A stretch of 20,232 nt of DNA, from assembly GCA_023418375.1 (NCBI GenBank), contig JAEZZV010000262.1, forward strand, positions 1 to 20,232. The letters are read 5' to 3'. A program made the position numbers and the translations under genes. Below, piece after piece: positions 8,012 through 14,403 of the stretch; within the stretch, counting starts at the first letter, position 1, and each line of letters opens with the position of its first letter. Below the pieces are notes generated by a model, which saw nothing but the letters and a program-made list of their open reading frames with translations, ran no database searches and was not told the origin of the DNA. The DNA is from Actinomycetes bacterium (lineage in GTDB: Bacteria > Actinomycetota > Actinomycetes > Actinomycetales > Cellulomonadaceae).

Positions 8012-8218
8012 ATGAAGGTCCCCACCTCGCGGCGTCAACTCGTCTCGCTCGCCGATGCGGCCGAACGCTACGACGTCCACCCGCGCACGATCCGCCGCCG
8101 CATCGCCGACGGCACCCTCCCGGCCTACCGCATCGGCCGCCTCGTCAAGGTTGACCTGGTCGAGTGCGACGCGGTGCTTCTTGCTCCGATCCGTGGGGGC
8201 CGGGGCGACGCCGCATGA
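8012..8218 (+). CDS. xis: Excisionase-like helix-turn-helix protein
   Basis: A 68-residue protein whose core (SLADAAERYDVHPRTIRRRIADGTLPAYRIGR, about residues 11-42) is the HTH_17/excisionase-type winged helix: a recognition helix with Arg-rich stretch, then TLPAYRIGR wing. Such proteins bind att arms to favour excision or act as small regulators. ATG 8012 has AGGGAG 6 nt upstream; an in-frame ATG 7994 would add six residues but has no good ribosome binding site. It is the first gene of the 4-nt overlap chain, ending in ATGA shared with the next start. Xis versus transcription factor cannot be decided from sequence alone. Confidence 0.8.
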   Translation: MKVPTSRRQLVSLADAAERYDVHPRTIRRRIADGTLPAYRIGRLVKVDLVECDAVLLAPIRGGRGDAA

Positions 8219-8619
8219 ACGCGCCGCCGACGCGAGAACGGCGCCCCGGGCGAGGGGGCGCCGACTCGGAGGACGTTCAGGCGGGCAGTCCGAACTCCTC
8301 GACGATACGTCCGCAACCTGACGGCCCGCGAGCGCGCGACGCGTTCCTGGCCGGCTTCGACTGCGGAGAGCATGTGGGCCGCACGCTCGGTGAGCTCGAC
8401 GGCTGGCGAGCTGGCTACGCAGCCGGACGAGCTGACGGCCGAGCCGAGGCGCTGGCGGAGGTCGACGAGCGCCAGGCCACGCGCGACGACGCGCTCGTGC
8501 GATCGATCGCGGCCACGGCCGCGCGCGGCGTGCCGTTCGCGGACCTCTGCGACCGGCGCGGCCAGCACAACCGCGCCGACGCCCAGCGCCGCGCATTGCG
8601 TGAGCGAGGCGTCGCATGA
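8215..8619 (+). CDS. Hypothetical protein (134 aa)
   Basis: Starts at ATG 8215 inside the stop of the HTH gene (ATGA). The first 45 residues are low-complexity (Arg/Pro/Gly/Ser) and coincide with a GC-rich hairpin at 8239-8263. From about residue 45 it becomes a regular helical protein with repeated Gly/Arg/Ala turns (GYAAGRADGRAEALAEVDERQ) and ends with a likely HTH-like helix pair (FADLCDRRGQHNRADAQRRALRERG). It may be a DNA-binding accessory of the ATPase that follows. No family is recognised, and the N-terminal part may be untranslated. Confidence 0.6.
   Translation: MNAPPTRERRPGRGGADSEDVQAGSPNSSTIRPQPDGPRARDAFLAGFDCGEHVGRTLGELDGWRAGYAAGRADGRAEALAEVDERQATRDDALVRSIAATAARGVPFADLCDRRGQHNRADAQRRALRERGVA
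8239..8263 (+). terminator. GC-rich hairpin, possible attenuator after xis
   Basis: CGGCGCCCC and GGGGCGCCG form a perfect 9-bp stem with a 7-nt loop, 21 nt after the end of the HTH gene. No T-run follows, which is usual for many actinobacterial terminators. It lies inside the predicted start region of the next gene, so partial termination could lower expression of the operon behind xis. Confidence 0.35.
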
Positions 8620-9962
8620 CCGCAGACGCCGACGACCTGCGCGCCGCGGACGCCGAGGCTCAAGCGTGGCTCCGCGAGCACTACCCGGAGGACTACCTCG
8701 ACGCCGCCCCCGAGCGGCGGGCGCTCGACCCGCTCGAGGGAACCCGCTTCGTCGACGGCGGCGCGTTCATCCTCGACGCTCCCACCACCGTGCCCGCCCT
8801 CTGGGGCGCCGGTAGCGAGATCCTCTGGGCGCGCGGCGAGTCCCTCATCCTCGCCGGGCCCCCAGGCGTCGGGAAGACCACCCTCACCGGCCAGATCGTC
8901 CGCGGCCTCCTCGGCCTCCAGGACCACGTCCTCGACTTCCCCATCGAGCCCGCCACCGGCCGCGTCGTCTACCTCGCCATGGACCGCCCCACCCAGATCG
9001 GCAGGTCGCTCCGCCGCCACTTCGCCGCCTACGAGCGGGACGCCCTCACCGAGCGGCTCGCCGTCTGGCCCGGCCCCCCGCCCGCCGACATCGCACGCCA
9101 CCCCGAGCTCCTTGCGAGCCTCGCCGCCCGCGTTGGCGCCACCCACGTCATCCTCGACTCCCTCAAGGACGCCGCCATCGGCCTCGCTGACGACGAAGTC
9201 GGCGCCGGGTACAACCGCGCCCGCCAGACCGCCCTCGCCGCCGGTGTCGAACTCCTCGAGCTCCACCACGTCGTCAAGCGCGGCGCCAACGGCAGCCGCC
9301 CCAACACACTCGCCGACCTCTACGGCTCCGCATGGCTCTCCGCCGGCGCCGGGTCCGTCGTGCTCCTCTGGGGGGCCGCGGGCGACCCCATCGTCGACCT
9401 CACCCACCTCAAGCCACCCGCCGAGCCCGTCGGCCCGCTACGCGTCATCCACGACCACGCCCACGGCACCACCAGCATCTGGCACGCCACCGACCCCCTC
9501 GCGATCCTCCGGCTCGCCGGTACCGCCGGTGCCACCGTCGCCCAGATCGCCTCCGCGCTCTTCGAGACCGACAAGCCCGACCGGAACGAACTCGAGAAGG
9601 CCCGCCGCAAGCTCGACGCCCTCGTCGCCACCGGCCACGCCGAGAAGGACCCCGGCGCCGCCGACCCCCGCGGCGGCCCGCCCCGAACCGTCTACCGAGC
9701 ACTCACGCACGCACTCACGGACCTTCTCCCGGGCGCCGCACCCACGCAGCACGCACGCACACACGCCCCGGGCGAAACCGCAGGTCAGCCACTCACGGCA
9801 GCACTCACGGCACTCACGGACCGAGGCACTCACGTTCCTACACCCCCCTGTAAGGGGGGTAGGACGCGTGCCGCCACCTGCCCCGACTGCGGAGACCCCC
9901 TCGACGGGCCAGGCGTGCTCGAACGCTGCAAGCCCAACCACAACCCCGGAGCGCGCGCATGA
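8616..9962 (+). CDS. AAA/RecA-fold ATPase, RepA-like, with winged helix and zinc-finger tail
   Basis: A 448-residue P-loop ATPase, likely a helicase-type replication protein of the element. The Walker A motif is GPPGVGKT (81-88) and the Walker B is VILD (178-181), with a downstream HHVVKR (217-222) and a GSAWLSAGAGSVVLLWG stretch (237-253), as in RepA/KaiC-like AAA_25 ATPases that use ring-shaped hexamers. A winged-helix segment follows (about 295-362: DPLAILRLAGTAGATVAQI). The tail is a Thr/His/Pro-rich linker (about 363-415) and a probable zinc finger (Cys423, Cys426, Cys439, His443). The linker DNA holds the iteron-like repeats and a palindrome. It overlaps both neighbours by 4 nt (ATGA). 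Confidence 0.85.
   Translation: MTADADDLRAADAEAQAWLREHYPEDYLDAAPERRALDPLEGTRFVDGGAFILDAPTTVPALWGAGSEILWARGESLILAGPPGVGKTTLTGQIVRGLLGLQDHVLDFPIEPATGRVVYLAMDRPTQIGRSLRRHFAAYERDALTERLAVWPGPPPADIARHPELLASLAARVGATHVILDSLKDAAIGLADDEVGAGYNRARQTALAAGVELLELHHVVKRGANGSRPNTLADLYGSAWLSAGAGSVVLLWGAAGDPIVDLTHLKPPAEPVGPLRVIHDHAHGTTSIWHATDPLAILRLAGTAGATVAQIASALFETDKPDRNELEKARRKLDALVATGHAEKDPGAADPRGGPPRTVYRALTHALTDLLPGAAPTQHARTHAPGETAGQPLTAALTALTDRGTHVPTPPCKGGRTRAATCPDCGDPLDGPGVLERCKPNHNPGARA
9700..9834. repeat. Iteron-like CACTCACG repeats in the ATPase gene
   Basis: Six copies of CACTCACG, most as GCACTCACGG, begin at 9700, 9712, 9790, 9802, 9811 and 9827. The spacings of several are 9-16 nt, close to helical turns. 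They lie in the disordered linker of the ATPase, so they can be conserved at DNA level without harming the enzyme fold. Together with the palindrome at 9842-9860 they resemble a replication origin. Low-complexity coding for Ala-Leu-Thr is the simple alternative. Confidence 0.45.
9842..9860. repeat. C/G-rich perfect inverted repeat next to the iterons
   Basis: ACCCCCCT and AGGGGGGT form a perfect 8-bp inverted repeat around GTA, extended outside by CCTA/TAGG with a 2-nt bulge. It lies 7 nt after the last CACTCACG copy and still inside the ATPase gene. It could be a nicking or binding site of an origin, or an RNA hairpin. Confidence 0.5.
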
Positions 9963-10111
9963 CCACCACCACCACGACGCACCGGCCGCGATGCGAGCGG
10001 CCCGGCTGGGACGTCGAACCCTCCCGATCACTCAGCGACGTGCTCATCGCCCGGTGCCGCGGTTGCGGGGCGGTCGAGCTGCGCAAGGCCGAGCCGAAGG
10101 ACCGGCGATGA
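9959..10111 (+). CDS. Very small Cys-containing protein (50 aa)
   Basis: ATG 9959 overlaps the ATPase stop (ATGA) and the frame runs to TGA 10109-10111. The protein begins with six threonines and has an RCERPGW segment and an ARCRGCGA segment, giving a Cys near residue 12 and a CxxC near 34-37. That resembles a degenerate zinc-knuckle. It overlaps the next gene by 4 nt. The overlaps on both sides support it as a real gene although it is short; function unknown. Confidence 0.6.
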   Translation: MTTTTTTHRPRCERPGWDVEPSRSLSDVLIARCRGCGAVELRKAEPKDRR

Positions 10112-10524
10112 GCCGCACGCCACCCGAAGAGGCGGCACCCCTCATGAGCGCGCTGCGGGCATCCCGGGAGGCGGCGAGGTTCCGGGTGCGGCTGCGTCGC
10201 GCCGAGGCGTACATCGCCGAGCTGAACGAGCTCCTGATCCGCCTGCTGCTCTTCCCTCGACTCCTCGACGTCGACGACTTCTTCGAGCTCGTCGGCATCG
10301 AGGCAGTTCTCTCCCCGGAGGGCCGGCTCAACTTCGCCGAGCTCGAGAAGCAGGTCGCCGACCTGCTGTGTCGCAAGCCGCACCTGGCGAGGCCAGCGGT
10401 AGACTCGCAGGTGCCGGAACGGGGAACGCCAGGGGCGTCCGATCCGAGCCAGTCACCTCCAGCGGAGGACGCGCACCAGGCCAGCGGCCCGCGCGCGATC
10501 ACTCACCCGCAGGAGGAATCGTGA
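10108..10524 (+). CDS. Hypothetical protein with helical core (138 aa)
   Basis: ATG 10108 overlaps the preceding stop by 4 nt. Residues 14-50 form a strongly amphipathic helix (FRVRLRRAEAYIAELNELLIRLLLF), followed by DVDDFFELVGIEAVLSPEGRLNFAELEKQVADLL and KPHL. The order helix, D/E-rich turn, DG-type turn, then a helix ending KPHL resembles small phage and mobile-element proteins, including scaffold-like ones, but no exact family is claimed. The last 40 residues are low-complexity Pro/Ser. No membrane segment is evident. Confidence 0.65.
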   Translation: MSRTPPEEAAPLMSALRASREAARFRVRLRRAEAYIAELNELLIRLLLFPRLLDVDDFFELVGIEAVLSPEGRLNFAELEKQVADLLCRKPHLARPAVDSQVPERGTPGASDPSQSPPAEDAHQASGPRAITHPQEES

Positions 10525-10706
10525 CGCAGAACCTCACCCCGGCCGAGCGCAGCAAGCGCGCCGAGAGTGCTGAGCGAGTCGTCGTCAAGCACAAGGGCCG
10601 CGACTACCCGATGGCCGGCGCCGCCTACTCCGCTCTGCTCGACCGCGCGGCCGCCAAGGTCGCCGAGGACGAGCTGTACCAGCGGCTGTACGGGGGTGCG
10701 CGATGA
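10521..10706 (+). CDS. Small hypothetical protein (61 aa)
   Basis: GTG 10521 shares GTGA with the previous stop and follows AGGAGG at 10511-10516, the best ribosome binding site in the operon. The product is a basic, helical 61-residue protein (AERSKRAESAERVVVKHKGRDY, then ALLDRAAAKVAEDELYQRL). Unknown function; the composition would suit a nucleic-acid-binding or structural helper protein. Confidence 0.65.
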   Translation: MTQNLTPAERSKRAESAERVVVKHKGRDYPMAGAAYSALLDRAAAKVAEDELYQRLYGGAR

Positions 10707-10939
10707 CACGAGCGAAGCCCACCCCGGAGCGCCCTGTGACGGTGCGCCTGTACGTCACTACGGCCCAGGTGGTCGCGGACGTCGGCAAGAGGACCGACGC
10801 CGGCCACGTCATCGTCGAGATCCTGCCGACGTACACGATCCTGCCCGTCGACTTCGACCCCAAGCAGCTCGAGGCCTTCCTGAGGAAGGGACTCGTGGAG
10901 GGCTTCGACGTCCCGGTCGATGAGGGGGCGGCAGCATGA
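10703..10939 (+). CDS. Small hypothetical protein (78 aa)
   Basis: Overlaps both neighbours by 4 nt (ATGA). The 78-residue protein has an alternating beta-strand start (VTVRLYVTTAQVVADV), a GHVIVEIL strand and a helix (DPKQLEAFLRKGLVEGF), so it is likely a small alpha/beta fold. No motif, signal or family is recognised. Confidence 0.65.
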   Translation: MTRAKPTPERPVTVRLYVTTAQVVADVGKRTDAGHVIVEILPTYTILPVDFDPKQLEAFLRKGLVEGFDVPVDEGAAA

Positions 10940-11766
10940 GCGCGATCTTGGAGATGGCGACCAGCAGCACGGACCTGGGCGACCTCGTCGAGCGGCTGGA
11001 GGGGTTCGGGGTCGACGTCCCGCGCATGGCCGACTGGAAGCGTGTCCGTGAGATCGCCGACTCGGGCCTGCCCAAGCCGCAGCCGCCGGCCGACCTGCTG
11101 AGCGCCACCGCTGAGGACATCGTGGCCTACGGCCGCGAGGTGGTCCTGGCCGCTGCGAACGCCGGCAGGAACGTCTACGCGAACGAGGCCATGCGCCAGG
11201 TCCGCGGTGACATCGACCAGGCGATGCGAGCGAGCATCCGCGAGAACGCGAGCAGCATCATCGCCCAGCTCCGCGCGACGTTCGACCCCGCAGCCGACGG
11301 CATCCGCGAGGCGCTCGCGGCCGGCGTGAAGTGGGACGACACCATCGAGAGCCTGTTCACGGCACCTGACGCCCGACGCGAGGCCTGGCTGGCCACGCAC
11401 ACGCACGCCCGGGTGCTCGACGACGTCCTCGAGGTGCGCCAGCTGCTCACCTACGTCGCGGACGTCTACCCGAGCATGAGCAACCTCACCCACACCGAGC
11501 GCCAGACGATCCGGCGCAACGGCTCGGACGACGAGGTCTTCAACTGGGGCGCCGTCGTGTCCCAGACTCGCAGCCTCGCGCCACGGGACCGCCGCGCACC
11601 CTGGCAGCGGTGGCTCAGGATCGGCGCCGACCTGACGCTCATCGACCCCGCAGGCCTGACCAACTTCGACTCGCTCCAGGCTCGCCGAGGCGGCCGAGCC
11701 CTGGCCGCGCGCCTCAAGGCCAGGGCCAACGCCCTGGCTCGCGCCGAGGCCGGAGCGGCCCAGTGA
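10936..11766 (+). CDS. Hypothetical helical protein (276 aa)
   Basis: Last gene of the overlap chain, beginning at ATG 10936 inside the previous stop. The 276-residue protein is mainly helical with Ala/Arg/Glu repeats, has no membrane segment and no recognised catalytic motif. Tryptophans cluster at NWGAV and PWQRWLRIG (about 196-229). It ends just before two strong hairpins, so this transcript may stop there. It directly precedes the tape-measure gene, where tailed phages usually place tail-assembly chaperones, but it is much larger than those and shows no frameshift pair. Confidence 0.7.
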   Translation: MSAILEMATSSTDLGDLVERLEGFGVDVPRMADWKRVREIADSGLPKPQPPADLLSATAEDIVAYGREVVLAAANAGRNVYANEAMRQVRGDIDQAMRASIRENASSIIAQLRATFDPAADGIREALAAGVKWDDTIESLFTAPDARREAWLATHTHARVLDDVLEVRQLLTYVADVYPSMSNLTHTERQTIRRNGSDDEVFNWGAVVSQTRSLAPRDRRAPWQRWLRIGADLTLIDPAGLTNFDSLQARRGGRALAARLKARANALARAEAGAAQ

Positions 11767-11768
11767 CC

Positions 11769-11796
11769 CCCCGCGCCGAGTTGCGTCGGCGCGGGG
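11769..11796 (+). terminator. Hairpin after the 276-aa gene
   Basis: CCCCGCGCCGA and TCGGCGCGGGG form a perfect 11-bp stem with a 6-nt loop, starting just after the stop codon. There is no U-tract. It probably ends or attenuates the upstream operon. Confidence 0.6.
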
Positions 11797-11798
11797 AC

Positions 11799-11838
11799 CT
11801 CCGGCGGGGAGCTGATCGGACGCAGCTCCCTGCCGGAG
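11799..11838. repeat. Long stem-loop before the tape-measure gene
   Basis: Arms 11799-11813 and 11824-11838 pair over 15 positions with one G-U, around a 10-nt loop (GATCGGACGC). It follows directly on the first hairpin. The remaining 120 nt to the next gene are C/G-rich with small CCCC/GGGG dyads and a second CTGATCGG. It could be a terminator pair, a leader RNA or a protein-binding site. Confidence 0.55.
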
Positions 11839-11961
11839 GAGCAGCGCCGCAGAAAAGCCGGAGACCCCTGATCGGGGGACCGACCCTTCGGGGGGCGCGT
11901 CCTCTCTCCCCGGGGTCGCCCAGTGGGGGGTCGCGCGCGCGAGGAGAGGTGGTGATGGTCC

Positions 11962-14403
11962 GTGGCTAAGGAGGTCATCACCGAGCTCGAGGTCCTGTTC
12001 ACGGCGAACACCGCGCCCGTGGACAAGGCCGCGAAGGACGTCCAGGCCAAGGCGCAGAAGATCGAGCGCACGCCGGTCAAGCAGAAGGTCGACGGCGACG
12101 CCAAGGGCGCCCTGGACTCGATGGACCGGGTCGAGGCGGCGGCGAAGAAGATCGTCTCCGCCAAGACCATGGCGACGGTCGACGCGAACATCGGCAAGGC
12201 CGAGAAGAACCTGGCCACGGTCAGGGAGCGCCTGGACTACCTGCACTCGATCGAAGCGACGATGGAGGTCACGGCCGACATCAAGCGGGCCGAGACCGCG
12301 CTGCGGCAGATCGAGCGCCGCCGCGACGGGCTGGTCGCCGCTCGCGAGTCCATGGTCGTGGACGCGAACACGGCGCCGGCCAAGGCTGCGCTCGACGATC
12401 TGGCGGACGAGGCCGGGGCGGCTGGTTCGGAGGCCGGCGACGAGGCCGGGGATGGCTTGTCGGCGGGGATCATCGCGGCCCTGGCGACGATCCCCTTCGC
12501 TGGTGCCGTCGTGGGCATCGGTGCCGCGATCGGCGAGAGTCTGCTCGACGGCCTGCAGAGCGAGGTGCGCTCGGACCGCCTGATGGCGACGACCGGGCTC
12601 GATGCCGCGACGGTCGGCAGGCTCGCGCGTGCCGCTGGCGAGGCCTACGCCTCGAACTGGGGCGAGTCGCTCGAGGCCAACATGGACACGGCGCGCGTCG
12701 CGATCCAGCAGGGCCTGCTCGACCCGGCCGCCACCGAGCGGGATGCGCGCGCGGTGATCCAGTCGCTGTCGGGCGTGGCCGACATCATCGGCGGGGACAT
12801 CGCCCGCACCTCCCAGGCGACCGCGACCCTGATCCGGTCCGGCCTGGTGAAGAACGCCGACGAGGCGTTCGACGTGATCGTGCGTGGCTTCCAGGTCGGC
12901 AACGACAAGGCGGAGGACTGGCTCGACACCCTGATCGAGTACCCGGCGGTGCTGACCCGTCTCGGGCTGGACGGTGCCGAGGCGACAGGGCTCATCAACC
13001 AGGGCCTCGTGGCCGGTGCACGGAACGCTGACTTCGTCGCGGACGCGCTCAAGGAGTTCCAGATCCGGGCCACGGACGCCTCTGAGACGTCGGCGCGCGG
13101 CTACGAGCTCATCGGGCTGTCCGCCGCGGACATGACGGCCAAGATCGCCCAGGGTGGCGAGGGCGCGCGTGAGGGCCTGGATCAGGTGCTCGACGGCCTG
13201 CGGGCCATGGAGGACCCGGTCGCGCGCAACGAGGCTGCGGTCGCGCTCTTCGGCACGAAGGCCGAGGACCTCGGTGAAGCGCTGTTCGCGCTGGACCTGG
13301 ACACCGTGGCCGCCGACCTGGGCGAGTTCGCGGGCGCCGCTGAGACGGCGCTCGGCGTGCTCACGGACAACGCGGCGAACGACATCGCGTCCGCGCAGCG
13401 GAACATCGAGGTCGCGACAGACGGCATCAAGGGCGCGCTGGCCGCGGCGTTCAACCCGCAGATCGAGGACTTCGCGACCTGGGTCTCCTCGAACCGTGAG
13501 CAGATCATGCAGTTCCTGCTCGACATCGCCAACGGTGGCCTGGACTTCGCGCGCTCGTTCGTCGAGGGCACAGCGTCCGCGACCGAGGCGATCGGCGACT
13601 TCATCAGCGGCCCCGTGGCCGACCTCGCGGACGGGATCGCCGACATCCTCGACGGTATGTCGTTCGCGGGACTCGGCGTCCCTGGTGCACAGGGCGCGGC
13701 CTCGGACCTTCGCGGGTTCGTCGACCAGATGCGGGACGTCGAGGAGGGCACCGAAGCTCTGGCGCAGGCGATGCGCGAGAACATCATCGAGAACGGCATC
13801 AATCCCGTCCAGGACCGGCTCAACGACATCGCCATCCCGGAGATCGTTGAGGCCCGCCTGCACGACACCACGGTCCGGCTCGCGGCCGACATCGACGGGG
13901 TCGGGCTCGCCGCCGACGGGTCCGCGCTGGCCCTGGACGACATGCGCCTGGCGAACCTGCGGTCGACCGAGGCCGGCCGTGCACTGGACGAGCAGCTCCG
14001 CGCCGCCACCGAGGGCATGCGCCAGCAGGTCGTCGACGGCATGGAGGCCGGCAAGACCCAGGGTGAGCTCGCCGGGCAGTACGACGTCGCGCGCCAGGCG
14101 CTCATGGACCAGCTCGTGGCGATGGGGCTGACCGAGCAGCAGACCGCCGACCTTGTCACCCAGTACGGGCTCGTGCCCGACTTCGTGAAGACGACCGTCG
14201 AGGCCGAAACCGAGACGGCCGCCGCCAAGATCGACGAGTTCACGAAGCGGAAGTGGCGCACCGTCGTCCAGGTGGACACTGTCGGCGGCAGCGCCGTGTA
14301 CTCCACGGCACCCGGCAACCGGGACGTGATGCGCTACATGGCCGCCGGAGGCCCTCTTCCCCTGCCTGCTTGGGACCAGCCGATCGGGGTGTCGGTCCGA
14401 TGA
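11962..14403 (+). CDS. Phage tail tape-measure-like protein
   Basis: An 813-residue protein that fits a phage tail tape-measure protein, which sets tail length and helps DNA entry. It has an N-terminal coiled region with repeated short motifs (TANTAPVDKAA at 14-24 and DANTAPAKAAL at 134-144), a hydrophobic segment (about 167-191, ALATIPFAGAVVGIGAA), a long helical part, and the family-type stretch DPVARNEAAVALFGTKAEDLGEA (about 416-438). The C-terminus ends shortly after MRYMAAGGPLP, earlier than in most phage homologues. GTG 11962 has GAGGAGAGG about 12 nt upstream. No other virion gene is present in the element. It overlaps the next gene by 4 nt (ATGA). The family call is by pattern. Confidence 0.75.
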   Translation: MAKEVITELEVLFTANTAPVDKAAKDVQAKAQKIERTPVKQKVDGDAKGALDSMDRVEAAAKKIVSAKTMATVDANIGKAEKNLATVRERLDYLHSIEATMEVTADIKRAETALRQIERRRDGLVAARESMVVDANTAPAKAALDDLADEAGAAGSEAGDEAGDGLSAGIIAALATIPFAGAVVGIGAAIGESLLDGLQSEVRSDRLMATTGLDAATVGRLARAAGEAYASNWGESLEANMDTARVAIQQGLLDPAATERDARAVIQSLSGVADIIGGDIARTSQATATLIRSGLVKNADEAFDVIVRGFQVGNDKAEDWLDTLIEYPAVLTRLGLDGAEATGLINQGLVAGARNADFVADALKEFQIRATDASETSARGYELIGLSAADMTAKIAQGGEGAREGLDQVLDGLRAMEDPVARNEAAVALFGTKAEDLGEALFALDLDTVAADLGEFAGAAETALGVLTDNAANDIASAQRNIEVATDGIKGALAAAFNPQIEDFATWVSSNREQIMQFLLDIANGGLDFARSFVEGTASATEAIGDFISGPVADLADGIADILDGMSFAGLGVPGAQGAASDLRGFVDQMRDVEEGTEALAQAMRENIIENGINPVQDRLNDIAIPEIVEARLHDTTVRLAADIDGVGLAADGSALALDDMRLANLRSTEAGRALDEQLRAATEGMRQQVVDGMEAGKTQGELAGQYDVARQALMDQLVAMGLTEQQTADLVTQYGLVPDFVKTTVEAETETAAAKIDEFTKRKWRTVVQVDTVGGSAVYSTAPGNRDVMRYMAAGGPLPLPAWDQPIGVSVR

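Noticed and set aside
8281..8330. A minus-strand peptide ending GRIVEEFGLPA before the hairpin at 8239-8263, suggesting a gene remnant
   Set aside because: The frame upstream of this peptide does not look like protein, so chance is more likely.
9700..9834. A CRISPR-like array suggested by the CACTCACG repeats
   Set aside because: Repeats are only 8-10 nt, spacing is irregular and too short for spacers, and no cas gene is nearby.
10108..10706. A tail-chaperone pair with programmed frameshift upstream of the tape-measure gene
   Set aside because: No slippery heptamer or long overlapping frame was found; the genes simply overlap by 4 nt and have complete start signals.
11767..11961. A small coding frame across the hairpin-rich spacer
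   Set aside because: No start with a ribosome binding site is present and the sequence is dominated by inverted repeats.
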